From positions 40,786,761-40,850,760 of the forward strand of contig CM055819.1 of NCBI GenBank assembly GCA_029582265.1: a stretch of 64,000 nt of DNA. The letters are read 5' to 3'. The DNA is from Zoroaster sp. YZ-2022 (taxonomy: Eukaryota > Echinodermata > Asteroidea > Forcipulatida > Zoroasteridae). Made by a program: the position numbers and the translations under genes. The notes beneath the pieces were generated by a model, which did not search any database, was not told the origin of the DNA, and saw only the letters and a program-made list of their open reading frames with translations. This document shows positions 44,590 to 59,089 of the stretch, piece by piece; the first letter of the stretch is position 1, and each line of letters starts with the position of its first letter.

Positions 44590-44640
44590 AAGGTCATCCG
44601 TCAACTGCCCCGTTTTGGCTGTTGACCGGAAATAAAGTTA
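44590..44640 (+). repeat. Fragment of the piggyBac-like MITE interior
   Basis: AAAGGTCATCCGTCAACTGC and TTTTGGCTGTTGACC match AGGTCAAAACCAGTCAACTG and TTTTGACTGTTGACC in 21,116-21,155. Confidence 0.45.
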
Positions 44641-47269
44641 TTCATAATTTGTTTTTTTTTTAATTCAAAAATGGCCCGAATTATGATGTTTACCATGTTT
44701 GATTCAAAGACTAAAAAGATGGCCCCACATTTAAAAAAAGTTTTTAACAACTAGACCGGGGATTAAATACAAATTTGGGCTTCTTTTTAAAACACCCAAA
44801 AGGTTATTAAAAATACTTTTGCCACCCGTAAAACATGTCACCTTTTTCTTTAAAAAGTTTATGTATGCCCGGGGAAACCTTTTCGGGGCAATAACAAAAT
44901 TAAAATTACAGAATTGGAGCCAAACTTTTTATTCATTTCAAACAGGGGAAGACCAGACAAAATTTTCAATGAATGTCTGTTTTTATCATCAACTTTAAAA
45001 GTGTTATAAGTAAGACCATGTTTTCTATTGAGTATTTAAAAGGGTTTTGAAAGAAATGGGGTTTCAATTAAGCTTTGGGGTCAGTGTTTCCCCTTTGGGG
45101 CCCCCAGAGAACCCGGGCTTGGGAAACCCCACTGCTTTTTCAGTGTTTTGTTTTTTAAAGTTCATATTTGGGAAACTTTTAAACATGTTTTTTTGTTTAA
45201 AAAAAAAATTTGTACCTTCCTATACAGATCTTTTTAATATATTTTTTGGTTTTTTTGAAAATTTGATTTGTTTTATTATAAATTTTTATTATTTTTTTTC
45301 AAAACATAAGAAAGATCTTATTTTTTTATCTTCCTTTTTTACACCTCCCCACATATAAACTCAATATGTTGAGTAAATTTTTTTTGTCTTTTATGTTTAA
45401 ATCTTGGAATTCTTCAGAGGGGTTTTAGGGTGGGGGGGGTTTTTTAACAAAAAGGGGGTGTTAGTGTATAGGGACATTTGGGGGGGCCCCTGCCCCATAT
45501 TGAAAAAAAGGTTTTAAAACCCCAATCCCAAAACTACATCTCATCCCATAAAAATTCCCTTTTTGTGGTTTTTTTGATTTTTTTTATTTTATATTTTTTG
45601 GGGGGTACATTTATTTTGGTTTTTTTCCCCCTGGGATTTTCTTTTTTTTTCTTTCCCCAAAAAAAGCTGGGAAAAACTTAATCCCGGGAAATTTCCCAAA
45701 AAGCAAACCCCTTTAAAGCATTTAAACAAAAACTTTTTTTTTTTTTTTTTTGGGGCCTCCTATCCCCCTTTATAACTTTAGTTTAAATGACTAGAATTTA
45801 AAAACCCCAAAAATGATGGGGAAAATGGGGTATCTTTTTGTTTGGGGCTTATTGGCCCCCTGAAAACACACCAATATGCCTATTTTATAAAACCCCCCCC
45901 CATCGGATCAAGTGGGCTTTAAAGTTCAGCAGACAGATTGATTTACCTCGAATATTAATAACCAAAACCCTCAAGTGTACTGCACAAAAGTTCATGGATA
46001 GCACCAGAAGGGGCATGGGGCCCTTTGTCCCAAAGTAATCTTTAAAAACAAATGTATAAATTTCAATACAAAATTTTCCCCCCTACCAAAAATTTTATCC
46101 AAAAATAAAATAGGGATAAAGGATTTTGGGGGAAAAAATAACATGTTTGTAATGCCCATCATCTTCACCTTAACCAGTTCGGTCGGGGAAAAAAAAGTTT
46201 TTCTGGGGCCGTGTGGGTTTTTTCCCCCCCAAATTTTCGTTTGGGAAAAATTTCCAAAAACGCCCGGCCCGCCCCCCCATGTTACCGTAAAAGGGTTTTG
46301 CCAAGGGCAAAAAAAATTCATGTACACACCTTTGGGCGAACTGGTTTTTCTTTCTTTAACTTAAAATTTTTTTATAAAATATAAGAATAATAACAAATAT
46401 TTAAAAAATTTCTGATAAATAAACTGATGTAAACCTGTTTGTTTTATAATAAAGGGGAAATTTTAATTTTTTGCATGGGGCCTTTTCAACAGGTTAACCC
46501 CAACCTTCATCAATATTTCTTTGGGAATTTTAAATCCTCAAAAAACCTCCAGTGCACTTTGAACATGCCCCTTTTCTTCAAAAAAGCCCCTTTCATTTCC
46601 ATTTGGGCTTTTTATATTGAGCACTTTTGGGCCCTTTCTTCTTGCCAGGTAGTAATTTTTTTCCCATTTGGGGGTGATACCAGGTTTTCCCAAAAGTGGG
46701 AATGTTTCCAAAAAATGCCCCCTTTGGGGGATTTTGGAATTTTGGGTTGGGTTTTAGGGTTAATGATGGGTTTGGGCATTCCAAAACGAAAAAGGGCTGA
46801 ACGAAACCCGTGAAATGCCCAAAACGGGTAATTTCATAACCCAAAAACCCTTTAAAATCCTCTTTGCCAAAAAAAAGTTTTAAGTTTAAAATTCAGTTTA
46901 AGGATTTTTAAAAGGGTTGAAAGGGAGATGTGATTATTTCTTTTGGATTTATGGAGGATTGAGGTTTAAAAAAGGGGATTTTGGGGGCTGGATGAAAATG
47001 GGGGATTGGGGTTATGGGGAAATTTTACATTTGGTCTGTCCAAAAAAATTTTTTTGGGGGATTAGGGTTTTTAGATACATTAAAAATCCAGGTTTTTTTG
47101 CAGTGGTTTCAAGGTTGGGGGGGGTCAAATGGAATTTGTTACTTCCCTGCATGAGGGGGGGTCCCTGCCTCCTGTACATTATCCTTGGCCAAACAAAGCC
47201 CCTTTTTTTACCCCTGAAGGGAAATTTTTGGGGGATTCAGGTTAAAAATTTATTAAAAAATGGCCTAGG

Positions 47270-47625
47270 GAATTAGGGGAAGGGGTTCAAGGGTTTTATG
47301 TAAAAATGGTAAAATTAGGAAGGATTTTGGGTTTTGTTAACAATGGGCCCAGGGGTTAGGGAAAGGGTTCGGGTTTGTAAAAAAATGGGCCTTTGGGGTT
47401 GGGGGAAAATTAAGGGTTTTTGGAAAACAAAAAGGGCAAAAGGGGGTTTGGGATTCCCGGTTATGTGTAAACAAAAAGGGGGCCATAGGGGGTTAGGAAA
47501 GGGTTCCCCGGGTTTTGTGGCCGGGGCCCAGGGGTTGGGGGGGGTTTTAGGTTATGTGTAAGCAAGGGGGGCCCGGGGTTAGGGGAAGGTTCGGGGTTTT
47601 GTGTAAGCAAGGGGTTTAAAAGGGG
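47270..47625. repeat. G-rich minisatellite, about eight units of 40-46 bp
   Basis: Units centre on GGTTAGGGGAAGGGTTCGGG, then TTTTGTGTAAGCAAGG and GGGCCCAGG. Starts are near 47,270, 47,315, 47,354, 47,397, 47,444, 47,490, 47,534 and 47,578. It contains TTAGGG words, but not in an uninterrupted telomere array. Exact unit lengths are blurred by run errors. Confidence 0.7.
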
Positions 47626-48219
47626 GGGGGAGTTAAACCCCGGGGAAAAACCAAATGTCAACCTTACATGTCATGGAAAAAAACCCTTCAAATTGCTCCA
47701 AAAATTTTAAATTTTTTTTTTGTTTTTCGAAGGGAAAAAAATTGGAAAAACATTCCCGATTTGTTTTTTAAATTTTTGATTTAATGTGGAAATAGGTCAC
47801 AGCCTTGATCCCTTTCGAAATTTTAATTGTGTTTACCTGTTCTTTGAAAATTCAGGGGTAAGGGGAGACAAAAAAAATTTTGGATAAATTTGGGACCAAA
47901 TACGTCATGTCAAGGACACATTTGTCATGGTACGTCATCCATAACAAAAAAAACATGTTTCGCACATTATAAGCCCCAAAATTTTTTAAAGCCCACCCAT
48001 TTAAAAAACTGGGGCCCCAACTTGGATTAGTCTACCAACAAGATGTTTAAATTTAAACATTTGTTCCTCATTTTCAAAATTTTTATTAATTTCCAATTAC
48101 AATTCGTTTAAATTTTAAAAATTTTAAAATTTTTACGTGTAAAAGTTTTTTTTAAAAAACCTTTTTTTGGGAAATTTTGGGCTGGTTCCTCCCAACCCCT
48201 ATTTCATGGGTTGGGGATT

Positions 48220-49860
48220 TTTTTTGGAACCGAACCCGTCGGAAAAATTCGGGGTCCGGATACCCCGGGTACCCGTTTTATTCTTGTTGGCATGCCCCCT
48301 TTTTGGTTTTACCAAAACCTTAACAAAAATTTTTTATAATACAAAGGGTACCAAATTTTTGATCTTTTTTTAAAATATAACATCTTTGGGGACAAATATT
48401 TTAAATTTTGGAAAGTTATTTTTTGAAATAAAACCCCAAAAATTTTAATAACAGCGCCGACGCATGGCGGGGGGCATCAACAACTACAGCGGCCTTATGA
48501 CTGTGTTGGGGGGGACTAACCCTCATCGGGAAAACAAAATCAAATTGGCGCGTGGGATCAGGCGCATGATAGAAAATTGACCAAAAGTTCGTCACCACGT
48601 GGAATAATGCCTTTGGGCCCAAAAGGGGGGTTTTGGGGAACCAACCGGGAAAACATTCGTTTAATGCGCAGCCCCCTTCTAAATAAGGATATCCCCCCGC
48701 CATGTTGGCTTTTGGGTAAGGGCATATTTTAGATTTAAAAAAATTTTATATTATTTTCAACAAACTGCAAAAAATTTTTCGACTCTAAAATCAGAACTTT
48801 AATATTAATTTTCTATCACAATGAACTTAATTAAAAAAGTCAATAAACCTGTCAAAACATTGTTTTTTGAAAGAATAATTTTTTTTCCCAAATTTGGGGC
48901 CCCCCTTTTCCAAATAAACCCCAAAATTGACTATTTTCCCTTTTGGGGGCACTGTTGATCGGGGCAGTCGAAAAGGGCTAAAATTTAGGATGAGCCTTAA
49001 AAAAAAACTTAACAAAACGCCGGTGTAAGTTTTTTTTACTTTTTAATTAGTATTTAACCAATTTGTCCCCCCCATCCAAGTTTTTGGGTCCATAATTAAA
49101 AAGGGGTCTCATAAACCCCATTTGTCCCTCAAAACGTCTTTTTTAACTGATGGGTTAGGTTTTAAAAAAATTTCTGTTGAAAGGGTCAAACCCGCAACCC
49201 CCCTTCAAGGGCTGATTTGGATCCTACTGTTGGTTTTTAAAAACAATCCCACTTAAAACCCCCTTTTTTGTTTTTTCTTTTTAAACAAACTTTTCCAAAA
49301 ATACAAGAAAGGCCCCTTCGGGGTAAAAAATGTAAAAGTTGGTGATATGCTGAGGGATGGTCAGTGACATCAAAATAATTAAAAACAAAAACCCAAATTT
49401 TAACACTACTTTTTTTTTACGACAACAAAATAATGTGGGCTTTCCCCGATAATAAAAACCCCCTAATTAAACATCCTTTTTCACTCCCGGGAGACATAAA
49501 CCAACAGTTATTGTCCCCTAATCCAATTACTTTAACAAGGGGGAAAAATTTATCCCGAGAACTAATTTGATTTCTTTTTTTGTGGGAACCCCCAGCCAGG
49601 CTTTTGAGTCTTTGATTTGGGGCCCAAAGGGTTTTGGGTTGGGCAAAAAGTGTATGGAAAATGGTAAAAAAACTTAAAGGGGTTTTTCTTGAATTTGCCC
49701 TAAAAAATTTAAAAAATTTCATTGTTCAATCCAAAAATTTTTGTTCACAACCTTTAAAAGGAAGTCCCAATTTTAAAAAGTCGCCGGGTTCTCCCGAACC
49801 CAAACGGAACCGGGGGTTTACAGTTTTTCCGGGATCCCGGGTACCCGGGTGGCCCTTTGT
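48220..49860 (+). repeat. Long direct repeat, copy 1 (distorted)
   Basis: Shares ordered blocks with 53,105-54,860: an AACCGAACC/GGTACCCGTTTT block, a TATAACAT-like block, GTAAAAAATGTAAA followed by GATATGCTGAGG and ACATCAAAATAATT, and a TGTATGGAAA block. The two copies are about 4.9 kb apart and in the same orientation. Identity cannot be measured because both copies are distorted. Confidence 0.55.
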
Positions 49861-52800
49861 GTATTAAATGTTTCACTGGTTGGCAAAAAAAATGAAAAAA
49901 ACCTTTTTAAAACAAGTCGTTGCGTACTGTACATATGTAACCCTGTATAAAAAAAAAATTTGGTTTCTGGTCCCCTTGGCCCCCTAAGGGCCTTTGGGGT
50001 TGGGATTTTTTGGGTTTTTTCTTTATTTTTCCCTTGGGGTATTCAATTGCAGCCAAAATTTTTGGATCGGGAAAATTTGATACGTGTTTTAAAAAAATTT
50101 TTACAAAAGCCCCCCATTTTGTAAAAGGGGATCTGATTCTAATAACCCATATATTAAAACCGGACCAAAAACCGACTTTTTGAATTGGGCCAAAGACCGA
50201 GAAATTTTTTTAAAGCTTTTTAAAAAATAAAATTACCAAGGGTTTTTTTCGGGGTTATTGCCCTTTTAAAAATCTCTTAAACCCCTACTTTTTATGGAAA
50301 ATTTTGCCCGGTTCTGTTCACATGTTTTTCTGGGTTTGGGCCAAAAAAAATAAAACACAAAAACGGGGCCCACCCCTCCGTTTGAACTGACCCCCCGACC
50401 GGCAAGACTTTTTTTTTTTTTTTTTTTTTGGGAACCTTTTTCTTTTTTGATAATAATTTGTTCAGGTTGTTTTGGGTTTTTTACAGTTGGTGGGACCTTT
50501 TTTAAAAAAAAGGGATTTTCACCAATAAGGAAGATAAAAGGGGGTTTGGGGGCCAAAGATGGGGGAAAGAATTTACGCCCTTTTCTAAAGGAACCCCCGT
50601 ACCCCCGACATGAAAAAGGGATAAAAAAAAACCTTTAGAAAAATGGGTTTAAATACTAAAAAGTCTAGAAAAACATACACAAAATCGAAGGAAAAGGTAT
50701 TGGGGAGATGTGATTACTGTTGACCATCAAGAAAATGAACTCCAAGATAATTAAGGGATGTATAATTTGAACTTAAGAATCCCGGGGGAAAAATCCCATA
50801 AAAACTTTTCGATGGACCAAAATAAAAAACAGCATATTTTCATAAAAATTTAAAAGGGCAAATTAATCAACAGGGGATGGGGAAAAAAGTGCTGGTTATA
50901 GAGTAATTAATTAATACCCCCCATAAAAAAAAATTTTATTCCCTTGTTTCTGGGTTAAAATTGGAAAAAGAGCCAGTAATTTTAATCCCTTAAACTTAAA
51001 AAAAGGACACCCCATTCCATGCCCCTTTTAAAAATTTCTCTGATCTAGGAGTTTCCCTTTTTAAAAAGGCTTAAATCAATAAATTTTTTTAACAAAACCA
51101 AAAGCAAACTCTTTTCCCTGTTAAATCATTTTGTTACCTTGTTAATATTAATATGTGGGGGTTTTTAATTCTTTTACTTTTTAAAAAATCCATAATTTAA
51201 CCCCAAACCCCAAAACCCTCAAAATCCTCCCAAAGGGCCTTTTTGGGGGGAAAAATTTAGCAATTAAAGGGAACTTTAATTTTCATTTTTCAAATAAATA
51301 AAAATTTCTACCCGGGAAAATACATCCATAATTATAAGGGGCTGGAAAATGAAAAATCAAACGAAAATGCATGTGGGATTTTGGGAAAATAAAGGCAATT
51401 TTAAAAGTTTATGGTTTTGGGGTTCAGGGGAAGGTTTTTACTTGAAAACCAAAGGGGTTTAAGAATGAATAACCCCCACCAGCTTTTTTTGATATCTTAG
51501 CAGGTTAAATGCAAACATCATGGTTATTTTGTTTTTTAAAGTGGTTATATATATTTTTTTAACTTTGTTTTCTTTTTAAAAAATGTTGATATTTTCTTTT
51601 TTCCCCCCGCCCCCCCCCCCCAAAAAAAAAAAAAAAGGACGAGCCAAAAAACTAATAAATTCTTAAAAAAATTTTCTCTGCCCGAGCCATTTGTTTTTTC
51701 CCTTTCACATGTCTGTGAGAATCAGAATGAAGCTAATTCCAAAAAAGGATTTGTTGTCCCCTTGGAAATTTTTTTATTGGAAACAAAAACCCAGGGGGGG
51801 GCGAATTACATGTTTGCCGCCAAAATCTGGTGGACAAATTAATTAAAATGGTTTGGTGTTTCCTTTTAATTTTGATTTGTAAATTTCTCTGGAAAAATTT
51901 TAAAAATGGACCCCAACCTTTTGGGTGACCTCCCCCAAATTTTTTTGAAAAAAACCATTTCCCCAATTTTAGGGGTTTTTTTTTTTCATCAAAATTTTAC
52001 AGAAAAAAGTTTCTGTACTTTTGTATATGGGACATGAAAAAAAAAACTGGGCCCTTGGGGGGTTTTTACCTTTTTATGGTTTTTTAACGAAAAAGTTTGG
52101 GGTTTTGTCAGGCGGGAAAAAAATTTAAATTCAAATGTTTTTAAGATTTCCCTGGAATATGGGGGCACAGTGTGTTTTAAAAAAAGGGTATTGACTAAAA
52201 TTTTTCAGGAAGGGACGTTTTACTTTGTGTCTGTGGAATACCCTTTTAACAGTGAATTTTAATAAAACTTGCGTTTGTTGAATAGTTTATAAGGTTTTTC
52301 TGAACAATCAGATTTCAAATTACTGTTTTATATTTCATTGTTTTTTTTTGAAAAAACCCTTTGGGTTTCCAATGTTAACTGGACAAGGTCTTCGCCCCTC
52401 AACGTGACCTGGGGGGCCCGGGTATGAAGGGGGGGACCAGTGGTTTTTTCAGCCACAGGAAGATGGACCCCGCAAGGGATGGGATCAGGAAAATTCACCA
52501 AAAAAGATGTCATTGTGACTGGCCTTATTCCCCACAGGGGTGAGCTAAGGGGGTATCGGGGAATGGCATTGGAGAAACCGAATTAAGCAGCATAGTGTGT
52601 ACCCCCTTGCAAGTTCCAAAATCGTATTTCATTTTCCTTTTGTTTTTTTTGGGTTTTTTTCCCTCTGTTTTTTTTCATCCCGTTTTTGGGAAACGGGTTG
52701 AAATCTCCGCTTTTGGCCGGGTTTCCCCATTTCCCCTCCTGTTTTTTTTTCCCTTTTTTTAAAAAACCCCCGAAAAAAAAAACCGTTTTTTTTTTGTTGT

Positions 52801-53104
52801 AAATTTCGCATTGCGGGAATTTTGTTTCACCCGGGTCTCGATCCGATCGGGAAACCGTGCGTTGGGTTTTTCCCCCGGGTCCGCCTGTTTGGGTTAGAAA
52901 CGCGAACCAGGGGATGGCTGATCTCCCCGTTTTCGGTTTTGTCCTCTTTCCCTTGGGTATGGCTGGGAAAATGTGCCTACGGGAAAAATAGCTGGCGGTT
53001 TCGGTCAATTTCCATGAAATTTCGGGGATTTCCGCCAGCGGGGCCAAATTATCGGGCCCCCCGCGCGCACACCCGGGGGCCCCCCACAATAGGGGTTTTC
53101 GTTT

Positions 53105-54860
53105 TGATATTTTGGGAAACCGAACCGGGAAAACAAAAAAAAGTTCGGAAAACCCCGGGTACCCGTTTTTATCCTTTTGAAAACATGCCTCCTTTGTCAG
53201 ATACCAAAAAAAATTTTTAAAAACTTTAAAATTTTAATACAGGGAAAACCAAATTTTAATTTTTATCTTTAAAGCATAACATTTTGGTGACAAAAATTAT
53301 TTTACCGAAAGTTTTTTCTGGGAAAACCCTAAAAGGTACCAAAATTCTGTTTTTAAAAACCCCAAAACAATATACCCTAAACAGGAAAAAAAGGTTAAAT
53401 TTATCCCCCGCGCACGCACGGGGGCCATGATCACCAGACAGCTCAACGGTTTACCGTATAATCCGGGCTCCATTCGAAGACATGGTTTTCCGGATCGAGC
53501 GCATATATGCGCATCCTATAAAGGGTTTACTTTGATTTTCATGTCACAAAACACGGGAATAATTTTCATTTGGGCAATCGGGGCTGGGGCGGAACCAAGG
53601 CGATGTGGGGGGGAACTAATCCCTTGTGGGGGGAAAGATCCATGTGCTTTTTTCCTTGCTGCGCCCCCCGCCTTTAAATAAAGGGTTTACGACATGATTT
53701 TTTTGTACTAAAATAATATTTAAAATTATGAAAAGCAAAATATTACGAATCTAATTTTCAGAACTTCCAAAATTTATCCCCAAATAAACTTTAGTTAAAT
53801 GTCAAAAACCCCCCAAAAAACCTCGTTTCCTGAAAGGGAAAGAATTTATATGAGACCTAAATTTGGGGAAAAATTTTTAAAAAACATCACCACCCACTAC
53901 TAATAATAAAACTAAACAATTATTTTAAAAATTAAGAATTTTAAAGGGCCCCCTATTTCTTTTTTAAAATCGTTTAGGTTTCAATTGTTATTCATTAAAA
54001 AATTCACTTTTTGGGGGGGGCAGTTATCGGGCGTTATTAGGGAAAAAGCATGTTCATGTTATTGGGCGTTACGGGTCCCAAATTTTCGGGGACGATATTT
54101 TCCCCGGGGGGAAAACACTCGTTCGGGGGGCACTGACTTGCTGGAATACCAAGATACCTTTGGGGAAACCTTTAAAAAGATGGGAAAACCCAAAAAGGGG
54201 TGATCGCCCTTGACATGGATCTCACGACCCCCGCCCCGGGTTTGGGTTTTAAAGACAATGACCCTTCCAAACACCTCCCTTTTTGTCTTTTTTTAAAAAA
54301 AATTGTCACCTTTTTCCAAACCAAACAAGAAACTCAGTATCAGTGGGTAAAAAATGTAAAGGGTGATACGCTGAGGGGGTGGGGGTGGCACATCAAAATA
54401 ATTTTAAAAAAAACCAATTTCAGCGGGACTTTATTAGGACAACGAATAGTTTTTGGGCGTTCCCTTAAAAAATCCCCCTAAAAAAACAACACGCCTTTTT
54501 CGAATTTAAGCAGCATTTAAATTTTCCCCTAACCAATTTTCGAACAATAAACAAACATTTCCCCCCTGGGGCTAATTTGAAAAACTTTTTAAAACATGCC
54601 CAAGGGTTTTTAGTCATATAATTTATTGGGTACAATGTATCTGTATGGAAATTTCCCTAAATACAAAAGGCGTTTCAAGTGAAATCTTTTTTAAAAAAAA
54701 TTGCTCCCAAAAAACGTAAACATTCATTGTTCCAAAAGGAAGGGAAATTTTTCCCCCATGGTTCCCTAGTCAAAAATTTCTGTTCACCCTTTAAATGGTA
54801 AAATTTAATTTAAAAATCGTTTTCGGGTTTTTGGGAACCAAAAAAAAGGGAAACCCGGGG
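53105..54860 (+). repeat. Long direct repeat, copy 2 (distorted)
   Basis: Second copy of 48,220-49,860, with GTAAAAAATGTAAAGGGTGA, TACGCTGAGG and CACATCAAAATAATTTT. If the pair are LTRs, the enclosed 3.2 kb would be the body of an element, but no coding region can be read there. Confidence 0.5.
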
Positions 54861-57800
54861 GAATAAAGTTTCGGGCGGAAAAACCGGGAAACCCCCCAAA
54901 CCTCACCCCCAAAAACAACCCCCCTTTTGTATTCTACGTCCATTTACCTGTGAAAGTGCATGATTAATTACTTAAGCCCATACTTCGATTCGAAATTTTT
55001 TAATGGTTAATGGTTTTTTAAATTTAATGCCAAGATGTCCGGGTTTTTGGTGCAGCACAAATCGTGATAGTCCAAAAAGGGGTCGGGTTTACACCCAAAG
55101 GTTAAAAGGGGCGGGGAAATTTAAACCGTGGGTTTGGGCCTGGATGGAATACCAACGGGGGATCAGGCCACCAAACAAAAAAGGCGAAACCATCGAAAAT
55201 TCAGAAAGTCGGTGTTCGATGTGTTGGGGCCCTTTTGGGTGACTTCATTTACATTTTGCATCAAAAAGTTTTTAAAAGTGTCAAAACCCGGGCTTTGGGG
55301 GCCCCCCAACCCCCACCGTGGCTTTTGCCCCCGGGCCCCTTGGGGCCTAAGGCAGGCCCCCTTGGGTCCCCCTCCTCCCTGTTTTCCATTAAGGGGCTTT
55401 TGGGGTTTTCATTTTTCCTCTTTTTTTCCAAACCCCCCACAGGGAAAAATGTGGAAAAATTTTTAAATAAAATTCTCCAAAAATTTTCCTCCGTTTTTTA
55501 TTAAAAACAACCTGTAACCAAAAAGGCTCTTTCCCCGAATAGAATGGGCTTTTAAATTTCTAATACTACGGCCTTCATGTTTTATCAAAAAACCCGAAAA
55601 AAAAAATTTTTAAATTCTCTTTATCTTTGAGAAAAATGGATTATGATCCCTTTTTCCCCGATCCCTTTGTGTTTTAGAGTTTTTCCAGGGAAAAATTTCA
55701 TGAATACTTTTATTTTACAAGTCAAGTGGTTTTATGTAGTGTTGTTTTGACATTCATGGGGGTCTGATTTCCCGACTCCCGGGCAGAAATCATTTTTAAA
55801 AAAAACAATCTATTCTGGAAAAAAAGTCTCACTTTGATTAATTTGGGCTTGTATAAAAATTAAAAACAATCAAAAAATAGGGATGGGCCAATCAGACCGT
55901 TTGTCCTTTTCATTTATCCCTTTTGGGTTTTTTAACTTTTCCAGCCCTTGTAATTATGAAAAAAAAACACAAATCCATCAACCTTTCCCCAAATCCCCAC
56001 TAAATAAGATTGAAAGGATCATTTTCCCCCAAGGGATACACCCCTTCAATTGGGGAAGGGAAAAGTCCCCGGTAAAAATACACAAACCCGCAAGGGAAAA
56101 AGATTTTTGGGGTTTCCCTCCGGGGTAAATGGGACAAACCCTTCAACCCAAATAAACTTGGGGGTTCTTTTTTACCTTTAATTTGAAGATTAAAAAAGTT
56201 TGTGCCTTTCCCTTTGGAATTTGAAAACCAAAATACCATGGGATCAATCTTCCTAAATTTGTTTTTTTTTAAGGAGAAATCAAATTTTAAAAATGGGGAA
56301 AAACATTTGGGTTGGGTTTTTTAAAAATGGTACTCATTTTAAAAATTCCTTCGGGAAAGGATAAAAAAATGGATACAGACCTATTACAGTTTTTTAATTT
56401 TTAGATTGAATTTTTTATGTGTGGGGACATTCTTAAAATTTTAAATTTCGTACATGCCTTTTAAAATTTCCTGTTTTTTTTCCCCGGTTTTGGCGTTCCT
56501 TTTTCCCGGGTTTTGTGTCTTTTTTTTTTTAATTTTCTTTCCCCCAGTGACTGACCTTTTTTTGGGGAAAAATTTACCCTGCCTTCAAGCACCGTCTTTT
56601 TTTTAACACACCAAATTACAGTGTATAATTTACATGTGAAAATCAAAATTCTAAACATGAAATTTCATGTAATTTTTTCCCCTGGTTTTTGTTTCTAAAA
56701 CCCTCTTTCTTTGTTCCCTTTTGAACCTTTGTGCTTTTTCCAAAATGTTACATCTTGTCTTTTTCATTTTAATTTACATATATACAGGTAATGCAATATG
56801 GTGTGAAATGGGGGGTTTTTAATAATATAATTGTGTTTACTAAATTAATAAATTTTTTTGTTTCCTCATCTTTTTGTCCCTTTTTAAATTTTTCTCTTTC
56901 CCCATTTTAATTTTTCCCCCCTGGTTTTGAACCCTTTTCCTTTTTCCCTTTTAGCCCCCTGGGTTTTGCTAAAAAAACCCGGGTCCAATCTGGGGACATT
57001 GGGCCCCAAAATTTTGGGGCAAAACTGGGCCCAAAAAACCTTTTTCAATTGGCGTTGGGTTTGGGGGGGGTTTCCCCTTTTTTTAAATTTTTTCCGAGCC
57101 ATACGAATTTTTGGAAAAGGGTTTTTACCTTACTGGGCCTTTCCGTTGGTGATATCCCCGGGATGAATTAAAAATTTTCGATTAATGGCCCTTTTATATT
57201 TTTTAAAATTTATTTTTTTTTATTATTATTTTTTTGGGGGGGGTCTTTTTTGCAATAAGAATGGGACAGAAGCAGGTTTTTTTTGGGGGGGGGTTTGGGT
57301 TTTAGAATTAAAAAACGGGTTTTTAAAAATATTTTAGAAAATTTACCAAACTTTTGATATTCTAAAACTTCATATACCCACAATGCATCAACACAACTTT
57401 GGGTTGAAAAAGTACCCCACTCACATGATACAAAATGAACATCAAATCTGAAAAACAAGTTTTGGGTTTTTAAAACCCCCAAAAAGTTTTAATAAAAACA
57501 ATAATATATTTGACATTTGACATTTTCGTCTACACTAAAAGCAAAAAAATGCTTTCATCTCATGGTTTGTATGAATTTAATTACAATTTAACTTTTGTTA
57601 AAAAAAGGGGGTTCCTTTCCGGGAAAAAATTTTTAAATCCCAATTCAATTTTCTTTTTTTTTTGTTTTGTCCTTTTATAACCATTCTTTTATAAAAAAGC
57701 TAATTTACCAGTCCCATGCCCTTTTATAACGGTGGGCTGTTTGATTTAAAACATATTTTTTTGACCGTCCCAAATTCCCTTAAGGTCTACCAAAAAAAAA

Positions 57801-59089
57801 AAAATTTGGGCATAAATTTTTAATTCACCCTTTTCGAAAAAGACAAAATTTTAAATGTTTTAAAAGTTCCCGTCGGGTAAAAAAAGGGATTTATATTGAT
57901 TAAGGGGAAAATGGATATTTGTATTTCAATTAATTTATTAAAAATATTTACTGGCCCTTTTTCAAAATGGGAAAAACTGGGATAATTAAAGGGAAAGTCA
58001 AAAAAATTAAAAATAAAAGAAGGGGACTCCAAAACTTTGAAATGCTGGAAATTTCCCGATTCGGTTTTTTCCCAAAAATTTTTCAAAGGGGTTGGGCCCT
58101 TTTCCCCGGGCCCAAACCTATCGCTTTTGGGATTAAATTTGTGCCCAAAAGGGACCATTTTGGGGAAAAGTTTTTAAAATGAATTGGCAACAAAAAGGAA
58201 ACGCTCGGCCCCGTTTGGTTCTAGTTTAATAGTCTTCTGTTCAAACTGGGGTCTCCCCAATAGAATTTTGATGAAATTATCCCAAAAATTTTTGACTTTG
58301 GGCCGAACATAAAACGGCAATTGTTTTTTTGGGTTTTTCATTGAAACTTTTTTTATATTCAAAAAAAGATGAACAGTACACTACTCTTTTAAGTTTCAAA
58401 TCTTTTAAAAAAATCAAAACCCGAAAAAATGGATTAAAACCCAAAATTTCAACTTTTTTCAACATTTTTTAAAAACAGTCGACTCTTTAAAAACACTTTT
58501 TTTAAAAGGGCCTGCTAATAAAAACAAAAATCAATCCCAAATTTATTTTCTTTGTGTTTCTTTTTTTTGTTGTCCTTAAATAAAAAAATTGGTTTAAAAG
58601 TCATTTTTCCCAAACCCCTGACCTTTTTTAAGGATTTGACTGTATTTTAAAAAAAAATATGATGAAATTATAATTTTAGTTTTTGGAAAAAGCCCATCTA
58701 GATGACGCCCCGATCTAATGACCTTAATTTTTGGGTTGATCTATTGAAAAAATTGTCCCACGGGCCTCCTTTATGCTTTTTCTTTTCAGCCCCGACCTTT
58801 TTTTTCCCGGGATTGGCAGCCACCCATTCTTCCTTCCATCTGGGGAGTCCCCCTTGGTGGCCCCCGTTTTCCTGAAAAGGGAGATTGGGGAAAACCAATT
58901 AAAAATTGAAATTAAAAAAACACCTTTTGGGGCAAAAAACAGGGGACTCTTTTTATAATCACAAGGGAGAAGGAGTGAGGGGAGTATAAAAAGGATTATT
59001 TTTTTTTTTCAGAAAAACCCAAAAACACTTTGAAAACAAAAAAAAGATCATGAAAGATGATAATTGTATGAGGAATATTAATAGGATTC

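Noticed and set aside
46439..47276. Open frames of 119-124 codons
   Set aside because: Dominated by run-derived residues, and the second runs up to the start of the minisatellite.
47270..47625. True telomere repeat
   Set aside because: TTAGGG words occur once per 40-46 bp unit rather than as a continuous array.
52583..53220. Long open frames on both strands (168 and 132 codons)
   Set aside because: They lie in run-stretched sequence; the peptides are strings of K, F, G and P from runs, and no domain is seen.
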